From contig NZ_JACJHR010000063.1 of NCBI RefSeq assembly GCF_014174495.1, forward strand, positions 1 through 53,248: a stretch of DNA of 53,248 bases, written 5' to 3'. The position numbers and the translations under genes were made by a program. Shown one piece after another: positions 1 to 6,644 of this stretch. Position 1 is the first letter of the stretch. Every line of letters starts with the position of its first letter. The notes below the pieces were generated by a model. The model searched no databases, was not told the DNA's origin, and saw nothing but the letters and a program-made list of their open reading frames with translations. Source of the DNA: Amycolatopsis echigonensis (GTDB lineage: Bacteria; Actinomycetota; Actinomycetes; Mycobacteriales; Pseudonocardiaceae).

Positions 1-210
1 TTCGACCAGATCGGCCAGGTACAGCAAGGCGTGCGTTTTCCCGGTGCCGCGGCGGCCGTACAGGATCTGGTGGTCAGCGGAATGCAGCATCGCCGAGAAC
101 GACCCGGCCACCACGAAGGTTTTGGCGAGCGTATGCCGGTCCACGCTCTCCGCCCGCCGGGAAATCGCCATCAGGCTCCGGTTGACGTGCGCGCTCAGCG
201 GCTGCCCCAT
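1..210 (-). CDS. AAA-type P-loop ATPase, N-terminal part (runs off left edge)
   Basis: The frame is open from an ATG at 210 to the window edge, giving 70 residues. It contains a textbook Walker A motif, YGRRGTGKTH, at about residues 50-59, preceded by a helix rich in Ala and Ser, so it should bind and hydrolyse ATP. The start at 210 has AGGA five bases upstream; an in-frame ATG at 234 is the alternative. The motif and its position close to the N-terminus resemble ORC/CDC6-like AAA ATPases, but Walker B and the sensor regions lie outside the window, so function and partners cannot be assigned. It is transcribed in the same direction as the hydrolase operon but about 100 bp downstream of it. 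Confidence 0.7.
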   Translation of the reverse strand, partial: MGQPLSAHVNRSLMAISRRAESVDRHTLAKTFVVAGSFSAMLHSADHQILYGRRGTGKTHALLYLADLVE

Positions 211-308
211 GCCCGTCCTGTCTGTCGGCGACATCCCAGCCACCCAGCGTGACAGCGCCGGGCGGCCGGGAACAGCCGACAGTCAGGTACGAGCGCGAAC
301 GCGCACGG

Positions 309-1211
309 TCACGAAACCCGCAGCAGTGCTCCGATCCGCTTCGCGACCTCACCCGCCCGCTCCTGCGGCAGCATGTGCCCAGCACCGGGGAAACGGACAA
401 ACTCCGCGTCCGGCAGCTCTTCCGCGATCACTTTCGCGTGCGGCAGCGGACAAAGCCGGTCCTTCTCCCCCGCCAGCACCACGGAGGGCGTACCGCGCAA
501 CGTCGCCAACGCGACACGGCGGTCATGGGTCGAAATCGCGTCCTGGAACGCGCCGAGACTCGCCGGATGCGCGCACAACAGCTGATCCGCGACCAGCCGA
601 AGGTCCGCGCGGCGCGGGTGGTCGCCGAACACGAGGAACCTCGCACCCGAGCGCACCATCGCCGGGCTCAACGGCAGCCGCTCGCCCTTGCGATGCGACA
701 ACGCTTTCGCCAGCCGACGCTCGAACCGCGCGGAGAACTGACCCGCCATTCCGGGCAGCCCCAACGTGATCCGGTCCATCTGCCCGGACGACGTCGCCAC
801 GAACGCCGCCCCGACCACCCGGTCCCGGACCAGCTCCGGATGCCGTTCGGCCAGCGCCATCATGGTCATGCCGCCCATCGAATGCCCGGCGAGCACCAGC
901 GGACCCGACGGCACGCGAGCGGCGATCAGCTCGGCCAGATCGTCGGCCAGCCGCGGAATCGTCCCGGTTTCCTTGGTCGCGGGCGCGGAACCGCCGTGCC
1001 CGCGCAGGTCGTAGCGCAGCGTCCGGACGCCAGGTCCGAGGTGCTCCATCACCCCGTCCCACGTGCGGTGGTCCTGCGTCCAGCCGTGCACCAGCACCAG
1101 CGTCACCGCGGCATCGGCCGGGCCGCTCATTTCGACGTGCAGCGCACAGCCGTCGCTGGTCACGAACCGATGCTCGCGGGCCGGGTTGCGCAGCCGCTCG
1201 ACGGTAGTCAT
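309..1211 (-). CDS. alpha/beta hydrolase
   Basis: A 300-residue alpha/beta-hydrolase-fold protein. The oxyanion-side motif LVLVHGWTQDHRTW is near residues 38-51. The nucleophile elbow GHSMGG is near 109-114 with Ser as nucleophile. The conserved late His lies in GAGHMLP near the C-terminus. Length and motif spacing fit lipase/esterase or haloperoxidase-like members; substrate unknown. There is no signal peptide, so it is probably cytosolic. The ATG overlaps the TGA of an upstream 13-codon ORF (ATGA) and has GGAGG four bases upstream. It is the last gene of an operon with the di-iron oxygenase and probably shares regulation by the divergent TetR protein. Confidence 0.9.
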   Translation of the reverse strand: MTTVERLRNPAREHRFVTSDGCALHVEMSGPADAAVTLVLVHGWTQDHRTWDGVMEHLGPGVRTLRYDLRGHGGSAPATKETGTIPRLADDLAELIAARVPSGPLVLAGHSMGGMTMMALAERHPELVRDRVVGAAFVATSSGQMDRITLGLPGMAGQFSARFERRLAKALSHRKGERLPLSPAMVRSGARFLVFGDHPRRADLRLVADQLLCAHPASLGAFQDAISTHDRRVALATLRGTPSVVLAGEKDRLCPLPHAKVIAEELPDAEFVRFPGAGHMLPQERAGEVAKRIGALLRVS

Positions 1212-1249
1212 TTCGCCTCCGCGGGAGGAAGTACGTCGGCGGTAGTCAT
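1208..1249 (-). CDS. 13-codon mini-ORF, copy 2 (MTTADVLPPAEAK)
   Basis: ATG start at 1249, preceded four bases upstream by GGAGG. It encodes MTTADVLPPAEAK and ends in a TGA that overlaps the ATG of the hydrolase. It repeats copy 1 exactly apart from its ATG start. It could be a translated coupling peptide or only a by-product of a duplicated ribosome-binding region. There is no evidence that the peptide itself has a function. Confidence 0.3.
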   Translation of the reverse strand: MTTADVLPPAEAK

Positions 1250-1287
1250 TTCGCCTCCGCGGGAGGAAGTACGTCGGCGGTAGTCAC
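1246..1287 (-). CDS. 13-codon mini-ORF, copy 1 (GTG start)
   Basis: GTG start at 1287 overlapping the TGA of the di-iron oxygenase gene (GTGA), with GGAGG in the last codons of that gene. It encodes the same 13 residues as copy 2 and its TGA overlaps the ATG of copy 2. The chain oxygenase, mini-ORF, mini-ORF, hydrolase is therefore linked by three successive four-base overlaps. Confidence 0.3.
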   Translation of the reverse strand: MTTADVLPPAEAK

Positions 1288-2195
1288 TTGCCCTCCGGAA
1301 GCAGGAAAGACTTGCGCCAGAAAGGCTTCCCCGGCAATCCGACCAGACCGGACTCCTGCAGGAACGGCATGATCTTCTCCCCCGCCCACGCGATCGTCCC
1401 GCGCCAGTGCGGATTGTTCAGCGCCGTCTGGACGCCCTCGCTCGGCCGGATCCCGACCGCCTTGTAGACGTTCGGGTTGATGAACGCCCGCGTCACGAAG
1501 TACGAGATCAGCGCGATGCTGAACTGCTGGTAGGCGATCTCCGCGCGGCCGAGTTTCGCCATCCCCCGGGTGACTTCCTCGCGGGCGAAGGTGACGTGCC
1601 GCGCCTCCTCCAGCACGTGGATCCGGTTGACCATCCGGACCAGCGGCTGGATCTGGTCGTCGTTCATCTGCTCGCGCTGCAGCCGGTCGAGCACCTCCTC
1701 GGCGACCAGGATCGCGCCGTAGCGCGCCGGACCGTAGGAAATGGTCGGCATCAGCTTCGCGAACTGCCGCAGCACCGGCACCGGACCGTAGGTCGGGCAG
1801 CCGATCCGCGCGGACATCCTCGCGAACATGGTGGAGTGCCGGCATTCGTCGGCGATCTCGGTGAGCGCGAACTGCGCGTGCGCCGTCGTCGGGTCCTGCT
1901 CGTAGATCTCCTTGAGCAGCATCTGCATCAGGAGGATCTCGAACCACAGGCCCGTGGTCGCGATGCTGGCCATCTCGTGCTTGCCCAGCTCGATCCGCTG
2001 CTCCGGGCTCAGCCGGTCCCACAGCGGAGTGCCGTACAGCGACGAGCGCTCCGGCAGGATGTACCGCTTGCCCTCGACGAGCGGTGCGTCCCAGTCGATG
2101 TCGACGTCCGGGTCGTAGAACTTGTTCGCCGCCGACTTCAGCAACCGCTGTGCCGTCGCCTCCCGGTCGGTCACCTTGAGCGTCCGCGTCATCAT
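1284..2195 (-). CDS. AurF-like di-iron oxygenase
   Basis: A 303-residue protein with the carboxylate/histidine pattern of a non-haem di-iron helical bundle: EIADECRHS near residue 115 and LEEARHVTFA near residue 195, plus further Glu residues in the helices before each. This pattern and length fit the AurF/p-aminobenzoate N-oxygenase-like family, which uses O2 on aromatic amines or related substrates; the substrate here is unknown. Two adjacent ATG codons (2195 and 2192) follow GGAAGGGG, and the second has the better spacing. It is the first gene of the operon with the hydrolase, transcribed divergently from the TetR gene across a palindromic site. Confidence 0.85.
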   Translation of the reverse strand: MMTRTLKVTDREATAQRLLKSAANKFYDPDVDIDWDAPLVEGKRYILPERSSLYGTPLWDRLSPEQRIELGKHEMASIATTGLWFEILLMQMLLKEIYEQDPTTAHAQFALTEIADECRHSTMFARMSARIGCPTYGPVPVLRQFAKLMPTISYGPARYGAILVAEEVLDRLQREQMNDDQIQPLVRMVNRIHVLEEARHVTFAREEVTRGMAKLGRAEIAYQQFSIALISYFVTRAFINPNVYKAVGIRPSEGVQTALNNPHWRGTIAWAGEKIMPFLQESGLVGLPGKPFWRKSFLLPEGK

Positions 2196-2262
2196 CAGCC
2201 CCTTCCAGCGCCTGACTCGCCGTTGAATCGAGAAGCCGCGTCCCGCTGCCCCCACAGGAACA

Positions 2263-2291
2263 TGTAACCCGTGGTAACAGTTACCTCTGGT
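2263..2291. promoter_or_regulatory. palindromic operator between di-iron oxygenase and TetR genes
   Basis: A perfect 6-1-6 palindrome, GGTAACAGTTACC, occupies 2273-2285, flanked by further GTAAC/GGTA half-site-like words (GTAAC at 2264, TGGTA at 2288). It ends only nine bases before the ATG of the TetR gene and lies about 80 bp upstream of the oxygenase start. It is therefore well placed for autorepression and control of both transcripts. The link to the TetR protein is inferred from position. Confidence 0.65.
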
Positions 2292-2294
2292 AGC

Positions 2295-3089
2295 ATGACC
2301 CCCGTGATCGAACGTGTCAAGCGCTCCAGCAAGCAGTCCGGCAAGCAGGCAGCCGACACCGAGACCGGCGCGGGCAGTACCGGCGACGCCCGCCGCGATC
2401 GCTGGCGCAAGCACCGCATCGCCCGCCGCGCGGAGTTCGTCGAAGCTGCCCTGCGCGCGCTCGACGCGCACGGTCCAGACCTCGGCATGGAGGACGTCGC
2501 CGCGGAAGCGGGCGTCACGAAACCCGTGCTGTACCGGCATTTCGAGGACAAGGCCGACCTGTACGTAGCGCTCGGCCAGCGCGGCACGGAGATCCTTTTC
2601 GAGCGGCTGATCCCGGCGATCAACGCGGAACTCGCGCCGGTGCCGCGGATCCGGATGGCGCTCGACGCGTTCTTCGGCGTCATCGAGGAGCATCCGAACC
2701 TGTACCGCTTGCTGGCGCACGGCGGGCTGCCGGGCAAAAACGCCGATTCGGACGTCGTCGCGGAGGACAAGGAGGTCATCGCCACCGCGCTGACCGCGTT
2801 GCTCGGCGACTACATGCGGATGTTCAACATGGACTCCGGCGCGGCCGAACCGTGGGCGCACGGGATCGTCGGCATGGTCCAGAGCACCGGCGAATGGTGG
2901 CTGGACCGGCGCTCGATGGGCCGCGATTCGGTGGTCGAGTACCTCACCCAGATCATCTGGGCGGCGATCGACGGGCTCACCCGCCAGCAAGGCGTGGTGA
3001 TCGACCCGAACCTGCCGCTCGAGGAGAACAAGGTCGTCCAGCTCGGACGCAGCGAGAACAACACCGCCGCCGGCAACGAGGCCGGCTGA
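2295..3089 (+). CDS. TetR/AcrR family transcriptional regulator
   Basis: A 264-residue regulator. A Lys/Ser-rich N-terminal tail of about 40 residues precedes the TetR helix-turn-helix (MEDVAAEAGVTKPVLYRHF), followed by a ligand domain of about 170 residues that ends in a polar tail. The length is above the usual 190-220 because of these tails. The ATG at 2295 is chosen over an upstream in-frame start because the family homology begins just after it and the operator palindrome lies immediately before it. It is divergent from the oxygenase-hydrolase operon and 14 bp ahead of the DUF4873 gene. Position relative to the DUF3107 and rhlE genes matches what I recall of mycobacterial Rv3208. Confidence 0.9.
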   Translation: MTPVIERVKRSSKQSGKQAADTETGAGSTGDARRDRWRKHRIARRAEFVEAALRALDAHGPDLGMEDVAAEAGVTKPVLYRHFEDKADLYVALGQRGTEILFERLIPAINAELAPVPRIRMALDAFFGVIEEHPNLYRLLAHGGLPGKNADSDVVAEDKEVIATALTALLGDYMRMFNMDSGAAEPWAHGIVGMVQSTGEWWLDRRSMGRDSVVEYLTQIIWAAIDGLTRQQGVVIDPNLPLEENKVVQLGRSENNTAAGNEAG

Positions 3090-3103
3090 CGAGAGGACCC
3101 CGG

Positions 3104-3424
3104 ATGAGCGACGAAGACGGCTACACGGGCTCGGCGACGCTGGTCGTCGACGGCGCGGAATTCGCCGCGGACGTCGATCTGCGCGGCTATTTCCAGCCGA
3201 TCGACGGCTACTACCACTGGTACGGCCGCGTCGCCGAGAACCCGAAGCTGGCCGAGGCGGTCGGCGGGCGCAAGAAGGCGTGCGAGGTGCGGATCGGCGA
3301 GCACAGCGCCGAGGGCGAGCTGTCCGATCCCGACCCGTGGGGCCGCTACCGGCTCACCGGCACGTCCACGCCGCCGTTCTCGGTCCCGAAGACGCTGGCC
3401 GAGGTCGAAGAAGCCACCGCCTGA
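3104..3424 (+). CDS. DUF4873 domain-containing protein
   Basis: A 106-residue soluble protein starting MSDEDGYTGSATL, with a compact beta-rich region containing VDLRGYFQPIDGYYHWYGR and ending in PPFSVPKTLAEVEE. This pattern matches the DUF4873 family, whose members stand alone or are fused to flavin monooxygenases; biochemical role unknown. The ATG at 3104 has GAGAGGA eight bases upstream and lies 14 bp after the TetR stop, so the two are probably cotranscribed. A strong bidirectional terminator follows. Confidence 0.8.
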   Translation: MSDEDGYTGSATLVVDGAEFAADVDLRGYFQPIDGYYHWYGRVAENPKLAEAVGGRKKACEVRIGEHSAEGELSDPDPWGRYRLTGTSTPPFSVPKTLAEVEEATA

Positions 3425-3453
3425 GCCGCGGCTGACCACGGCTGACCACACGA

Positions 3454-3490
3454 AAAGGCCGCCCCGGAAGCGATCTCCGGGGCGGCCTTT
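3454..3490. terminator. bidirectional intrinsic terminator
   Basis: Perfect 15-bp stem AAAGGCCGCCCCGGA / TCCGGGGCGGCCTTT with a 7-base loop. It is flanked by A-rich and T-rich ends, so it works as a terminator in both directions. It separates the convergent DUF4873 and DUF3107 genes. Confidence 0.92.
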
Positions 3491-3504
3491 CGCGTACGGC
3501 TGGA

Positions 3505-3735
3505 TCAGTCGCCGACGCCGAACCCGACCTTGCGGACGTCGGACGGGGCGATCTCGACGTACGCGATGCGGTCGGACGGGACCAGGTACTTGCGGCCCTT
3601 CTCGTCGTTGAGGCGGAAGAGCCCGTCACCGGCCGTCAGCGCCTCGGCGACCAGCTTCTCCACCTCTTCGGGAGTCTGGCCACTGGACACCACCAGCTCG
3701 CGCGGCGTGTCCTTGATGCCGATCTTGACCTCCAC
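3505..3735 (-). CDS. DUF3107 family protein (mycobacterial TB9.4-like)
   Basis: A 76-residue protein starting VEVKIGIKDTPRELVV and ending IAPSDVRKVGFGVGD, the DUF3107 signature (ATP-binding-protein-like small actinobacterial family; Rv3208A/TB9.4 in M. tuberculosis as I recall it). It has no membrane segment or signal. The GTG at 3735 is preceded by GGAGGT five bases upstream, which settles the start over a longer upstream frame. It is convergent with DUF4873, and the ferritin-like gene lies upstream on the same strand. Function is not established. Confidence 0.88.
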   Translation of the reverse strand: MEVKIGIKDTPRELVVSSGQTPEEVEKLVAEALTAGDGLFRLNDEKGRKYLVPSDRIAYVEIAPSDVRKVGFGVGD

Positions 3736-3838
3736 GTGGGACCTCCGCTGGAAACTCGTTGTGACTACGCCCGGCAAGGCTAACCGAAGCGGGCCGCCGC
3801 GGTGGCGCGCGACCAGCAGGTGACTCGCGACCACCCGC

Positions 3839-4519
3839 TCAGCCCAGCCCCAGCGCCTGCATGCGTTTGGTGTGCCCCTGCTGCAACCGGCGGAACAGCG
3901 CGCCGATTCCCGCGAGGTCTCCGGACCCGGCGACGATCAGTTCGGCCAGGCCATCGCGTTCGGCCACCACGTACTGCGCCTGGGTGAGCGCCTCGCCGAG
4001 CAGGCGGCGCCCCCACAGCGCGAGCTTGTCGCGCGCCTTCGGATCGGCCTTGATCCCGGCCGCGACTTCGCGTTCGGCGAACGCCGAATGCCCCGTGTCG
4101 GCGAGGACGGTCAGCACCAGGTCCTTGGTCTCGGCGTCGAGCCAGCTCGCGATCTCGCGGTAGAGATCGGCCGCGAGCCCGTCCCCGACGTACGCCTTGA
4201 CCAGTGACTCCAGCCACGATTTGGGCCGGGTGGAGGCGTGCCAGGCGTCCACTTGCGACACGAACGGGGCCATCGCGTCCTCGACCGCGACGCCGTGCGC
4301 GGCCAGATGCTTCGTCAGCAGATCGAGGTGCCCGATCTCGGCGGCCGCCATCGAGGCGAGCGCGGCGCGGCCGGCGAGCGTCGGCGCGCTGCGGGCGTCC
4401 TCGGCCATCCGGTCGAACGCGGAGAGCTCCAGGTAGGCGATCACGCCGAGCAGGTCGACGACGCCTTCGCTGATCACGGGCGGGGAGGTGGCGGATGCGG
4501 CTTCGGCGGGGTCGGTCAC
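3839..4519 (-). CDS. ferritin-like domain protein (tRNA-modifying-enzyme-like helical bundle)
   Basis: About 226 residues, almost entirely helical, with Glu and His at helical-bundle spacing: AYLELSAFDRMAEDA, AAAEIGHLDLLTKHL and later DTGHSAFAEREV. These fit a ferritin-like fold with a possible di-metal site. Position between DUF3107 and rhlE matches my recollection of Rv3210c. The GTG at 4519 (VTDPAEAA) is the most plausible start, but the ribosome site is weak and in-frame codons further upstream cannot be excluded. It is divergent from the helicase gene across about 330 bp. Substrate unknown. Confidence 0.72.
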   Translation of the reverse strand: MTDPAEAASATSPPVISEGVVDLLGVIAYLELSAFDRMAEDARSAPTLAGRAALASMAAAEIGHLDLLTKHLAAHGVAVEDAMAPFVSQVDAWHASTRPKSWLESLVKAYVGDGLAADLYREIASWLDAETKDLVLTVLADTGHSAFAEREVAAGIKADPKARDKLALWGRRLLGEALTQAQYVVAERDGLAELIVAGSGDLAGIGALFRRLQQGHTKRMQALGLG

Positions 4520-4848
4520 GGCGACGAGGGTATCGCCGAACCGCAGGCCCGCGCCGTGAAGAGACCGATCCCACGCCGCGCCGCCGCTCCCCGGTATTCC
4601 CCGGAAAAGACCTGACCAGGTACAGTGGGGTCGGATAAACAGAAGCTTCGCCGCGCCGGACCGCCTTTTTCTCAAGGGCCCCGGGAGCGGCGGGAACCAG
4701 GCGAGCGGCCGGTGCCACCAGGGCGACCGGGGTTCGCCGCAAGTGTGCGTGCACGCCTCCCAGCGGCATTCCCGGGAGGGCGGCTCCGGCGCCACCGGCC
4801 TCCATCGCAGAGGCCGAGGTGCGAGTCAGGCCCCCGGTCGAGTGTCGA
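4520..4848 (+). other. long intergenic region/leader before the DEAD-box helicase gene
   Basis: About 330 bp with no convincing gene. A possible -10 (TACAGT at 4621-4626) would give a helicase 5' leader of more than 200 bases with several GC-rich inverted segments. Long structured leaders are common before DEAD-box helicase genes. The true translation start is uncertain, so part of this region or of the annotated N-terminus may be untranslated. Confidence 0.35.
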
Positions 4849-6621
4849 GTGACAACCGGCCTGTGCGCGCTGGTCACGAGAGAGGCGATCACCCTGACCG
4901 CAGAACAGTCCACAACCGAACAGACCGAACCCGCGCAGGCCGCCGCCGCTGTCGCCCTCGAGCACAGCGAAAACGGACCGGCCGCGCTGGACACGTCGCA
5001 CCCGCTGCAGGCCGGTGCCCCGGTGACCGAGGAGTCGCCGACGTTCGCGTCGTTCGGAGTGAAACCGGAAATCGTCAAAGCGCTCGAAGAGGCGGGCATC
5101 GAGCGCACCTTCGCCATCCAGGCACTGACCCTGCCGCTCGCCATGGCCGGCGACGACCTCATCGGCCAGGCCCGCACCGGCATGGGCAAGACGCTCGGGT
5201 TCGGCGTCCCGCTGCTGCACCGCGTGGAGGTGCCCGGCGACGGCACCCCGCAGGTACTCGTCGTGGTGCCCACGCGCGAGCTGTGCATCCAGGTCGCGAA
5301 CGACCTGAAGGGCGCCGGCAAGCATCTCGGCATCCGCACGCTGGCGATCTACGGCGGGCGGCCGTACGAGCCGCAGATCGACGCGCTGCGCAAGGGCGTC
5401 GACGTCGTGATCGGCACGCCGGGCCGCCTTCTCGATCTCGCCGAGCAGCAGCACCTGGTGCTGGGCAAGATCCGCGGGCTCGTCCTGGACGAGGCCGACG
5501 AGATGCTGGACCTCGGCTTCCTTCCGGACATCGAGCGGATCCTCCGGATGGTGCCGGACGAGCGGCAGACGATGCTGTTCTCCGCCACGATGCCGGGCCC
5601 GATCATCACCCTCGCCCGGACGTTCCTGAACCAGCCCACGCACATCCGGGCCGAGGAGAACGACGCCGGCGCGATCCACGAGCGCACCGCGCAGTTCGTC
5701 TACCGCGCGCACTCGATGGACAAGACGGAGCTGATCGCGCGGGCGCTGCAGGCCGAGGGCCGCGGGCTCACGATGATCTTCAGCCGCACCAAGCGCACCG
5801 CCCAGAAGGTGGCCGACGACCTGGTGGAACGCGGTTTCGCCGCGGCCGCCGTGCACGGCGACCTCGGCCAGGGCGCGCGGGAGCAGGCGCTGCGCGCGTT
5901 CCGCTCGGGCAAGGTCGACGTCCTGGTGGCGACGGACGTCGCGGCCCGGGGCATCGACATCGACGACGTCACGCACGTGATCAACTACCAGTGCCCGGAG
6001 GACGAGAAGACCTACGTCCACCGCATCGGCCGCACCGGCCGCGCGGGCCGCACCGGGGTCGCGGTGACGCTCGTCGACTGGGACGAGGAACCGCGCTGGA
6101 AGCTGATCTCGGACACGCTGAACCTCGACCTGGCGGAGCCGGTGGAGACGTACTCGTCGTCCCCGCATCTGTACAGCGACCTGGGCATTCCGGAGGGCAC
6201 GAAGGGCCGCCTGCCGCTCTCGAAGCGCACGCGCGCCGGCCTGTCCGCCGAGAAGGAAGAAGACCTGGGCGGCAAGCGCCGCGGCCGTCGCGGGTCGGCT
6301 GGCCCGGTTTCCTCGGAAGAGGAAGCCCCGCGCAAGCGCAACCGCACCCCGCGCAAGCGGACCCGCGGTGGCGCCCGTGCCGCCGCCGCGGTCGAAGCCG
6401 CCGACGCCGCCACGTCGTCTTCTTCGCCGGAGCAGCAGGAAGACCGCCCCCGCACGCGCCGCCGCACCCGCTCGGGAGCCGACGCGACCGGCCCGGCGAC
6501 CTCCGCGGGCAACGCTACCCCCGCGACGACTTCCGACTCCGGCGAGACCGGAGACCGCCCGGCACGCCGCCGCCGTCGCCGCCGTCCGTCCGCATCTGAT
6601 ACACCTGCGTCGGCAGACTGA
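4849..6621 (+). CDS. rhlE: DEAD-box ATP-dependent RNA helicase, RhlE type
   Basis: All canonical motifs are present in order: ARTGMGKT (I), PTREL (Ia), TPGRLLDL (Ib), LDEADEMLD (II), SAT (III), FSRTKRTAQ (IV), ATDVAARGIDIDD (V) and HRIGRTGRAGR (VI). After the helicase core comes a basic, disordered tail of roughly 130 residues, rich in KRRGRRG and RKRTRGG, typical of RNA-binding tails. It unwinds structured RNA, likely in ribosome assembly, mRNA decay or cold adaptation. Start is uncertain: GTG 4849 is used; GTG 4819 and a CTG at 4894, nine bases after AGAGAGG, are alternatives. The next gene starts 24 bp downstream. Confidence 0.92.
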   Translation: MTTGLCALVTREAITLTAEQSTTEQTEPAQAAAAVALEHSENGPAALDTSHPLQAGAPVTEESPTFASFGVKPEIVKALEEAGIERTFAIQALTLPLAMAGDDLIGQARTGMGKTLGFGVPLLHRVEVPGDGTPQVLVVVPTRELCIQVANDLKGAGKHLGIRTLAIYGGRPYEPQIDALRKGVDVVIGTPGRLLDLAEQQHLVLGKIRGLVLDEADEMLDLGFLPDIERILRMVPDERQTMLFSATMPGPIITLARTFLNQPTHIRAEENDAGAIHERTAQFVYRAHSMDKTELIARALQAEGRGLTMIFSRTKRTAQKVADDLVERGFAAAAVHGDLGQGAREQALRAFRSGKVDVLVATDVAARGIDIDDVTHVINYQCPEDEKTYVHRIGRTGRAGRTGVAVTLVDWDEEPRWKLISDTLNLDLAEPVETYSSSPHLYSDLGIPEGTKGRLPLSKRTRAGLSAEKEEDLGGKRRGRRGSAGPVSSEEEAPRKRNRTPRKRTRGGARAAAAVEAADAATSSSSPEQQEDRPRTRRRTRSGADATGPATSAGNATPATTSDSGETGDRPARRRRRRRPSASDTPASAD

Positions 6622-6644
6622 GCGACACACCGGGAGTCAGTTAC

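Larger units (their letters stand above)
1204..1287 (-). repeat. tandem 38-bp duplication of a ribosome-site/start-codon module
   Basis: Two identical 38-bp units lie head to tail (from 1205 and from 1243). A third, degenerate start of the unit begins at 1281, inside the end of the di-iron oxygenase gene. Each unit carries GGAGG followed by a start codon and the codons for MTT. Because 38 equals a 14-codon ORF minus a 4-base overlap, each unit is exactly one mini-ORF whose TGA overlaps the next start. Confidence 0.95.

Noticed and set aside
249..1283. Long plus-strand open frame opposite the hydrolase gene
   Set aside because: It is the mirror of a GC-rich coding strand: biased composition (Arg/His/Gln-rich) with no recognisable domain, while the minus strand encodes a clear alpha/beta hydrolase.
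2263..2291. Possible tRNA or small RNA in the divergent TetR intergenic region
   Set aside because: Too short and only palindromic; no cloverleaf or terminator. No tRNA or rRNA was found anywhere in the window.
4743..6599. 618-residue plus-strand frame over the helicase gene
   Set aside because: Low-complexity Arg/Pro/Gly translation without domains; the helicase frame carries every DEAD-box motif.
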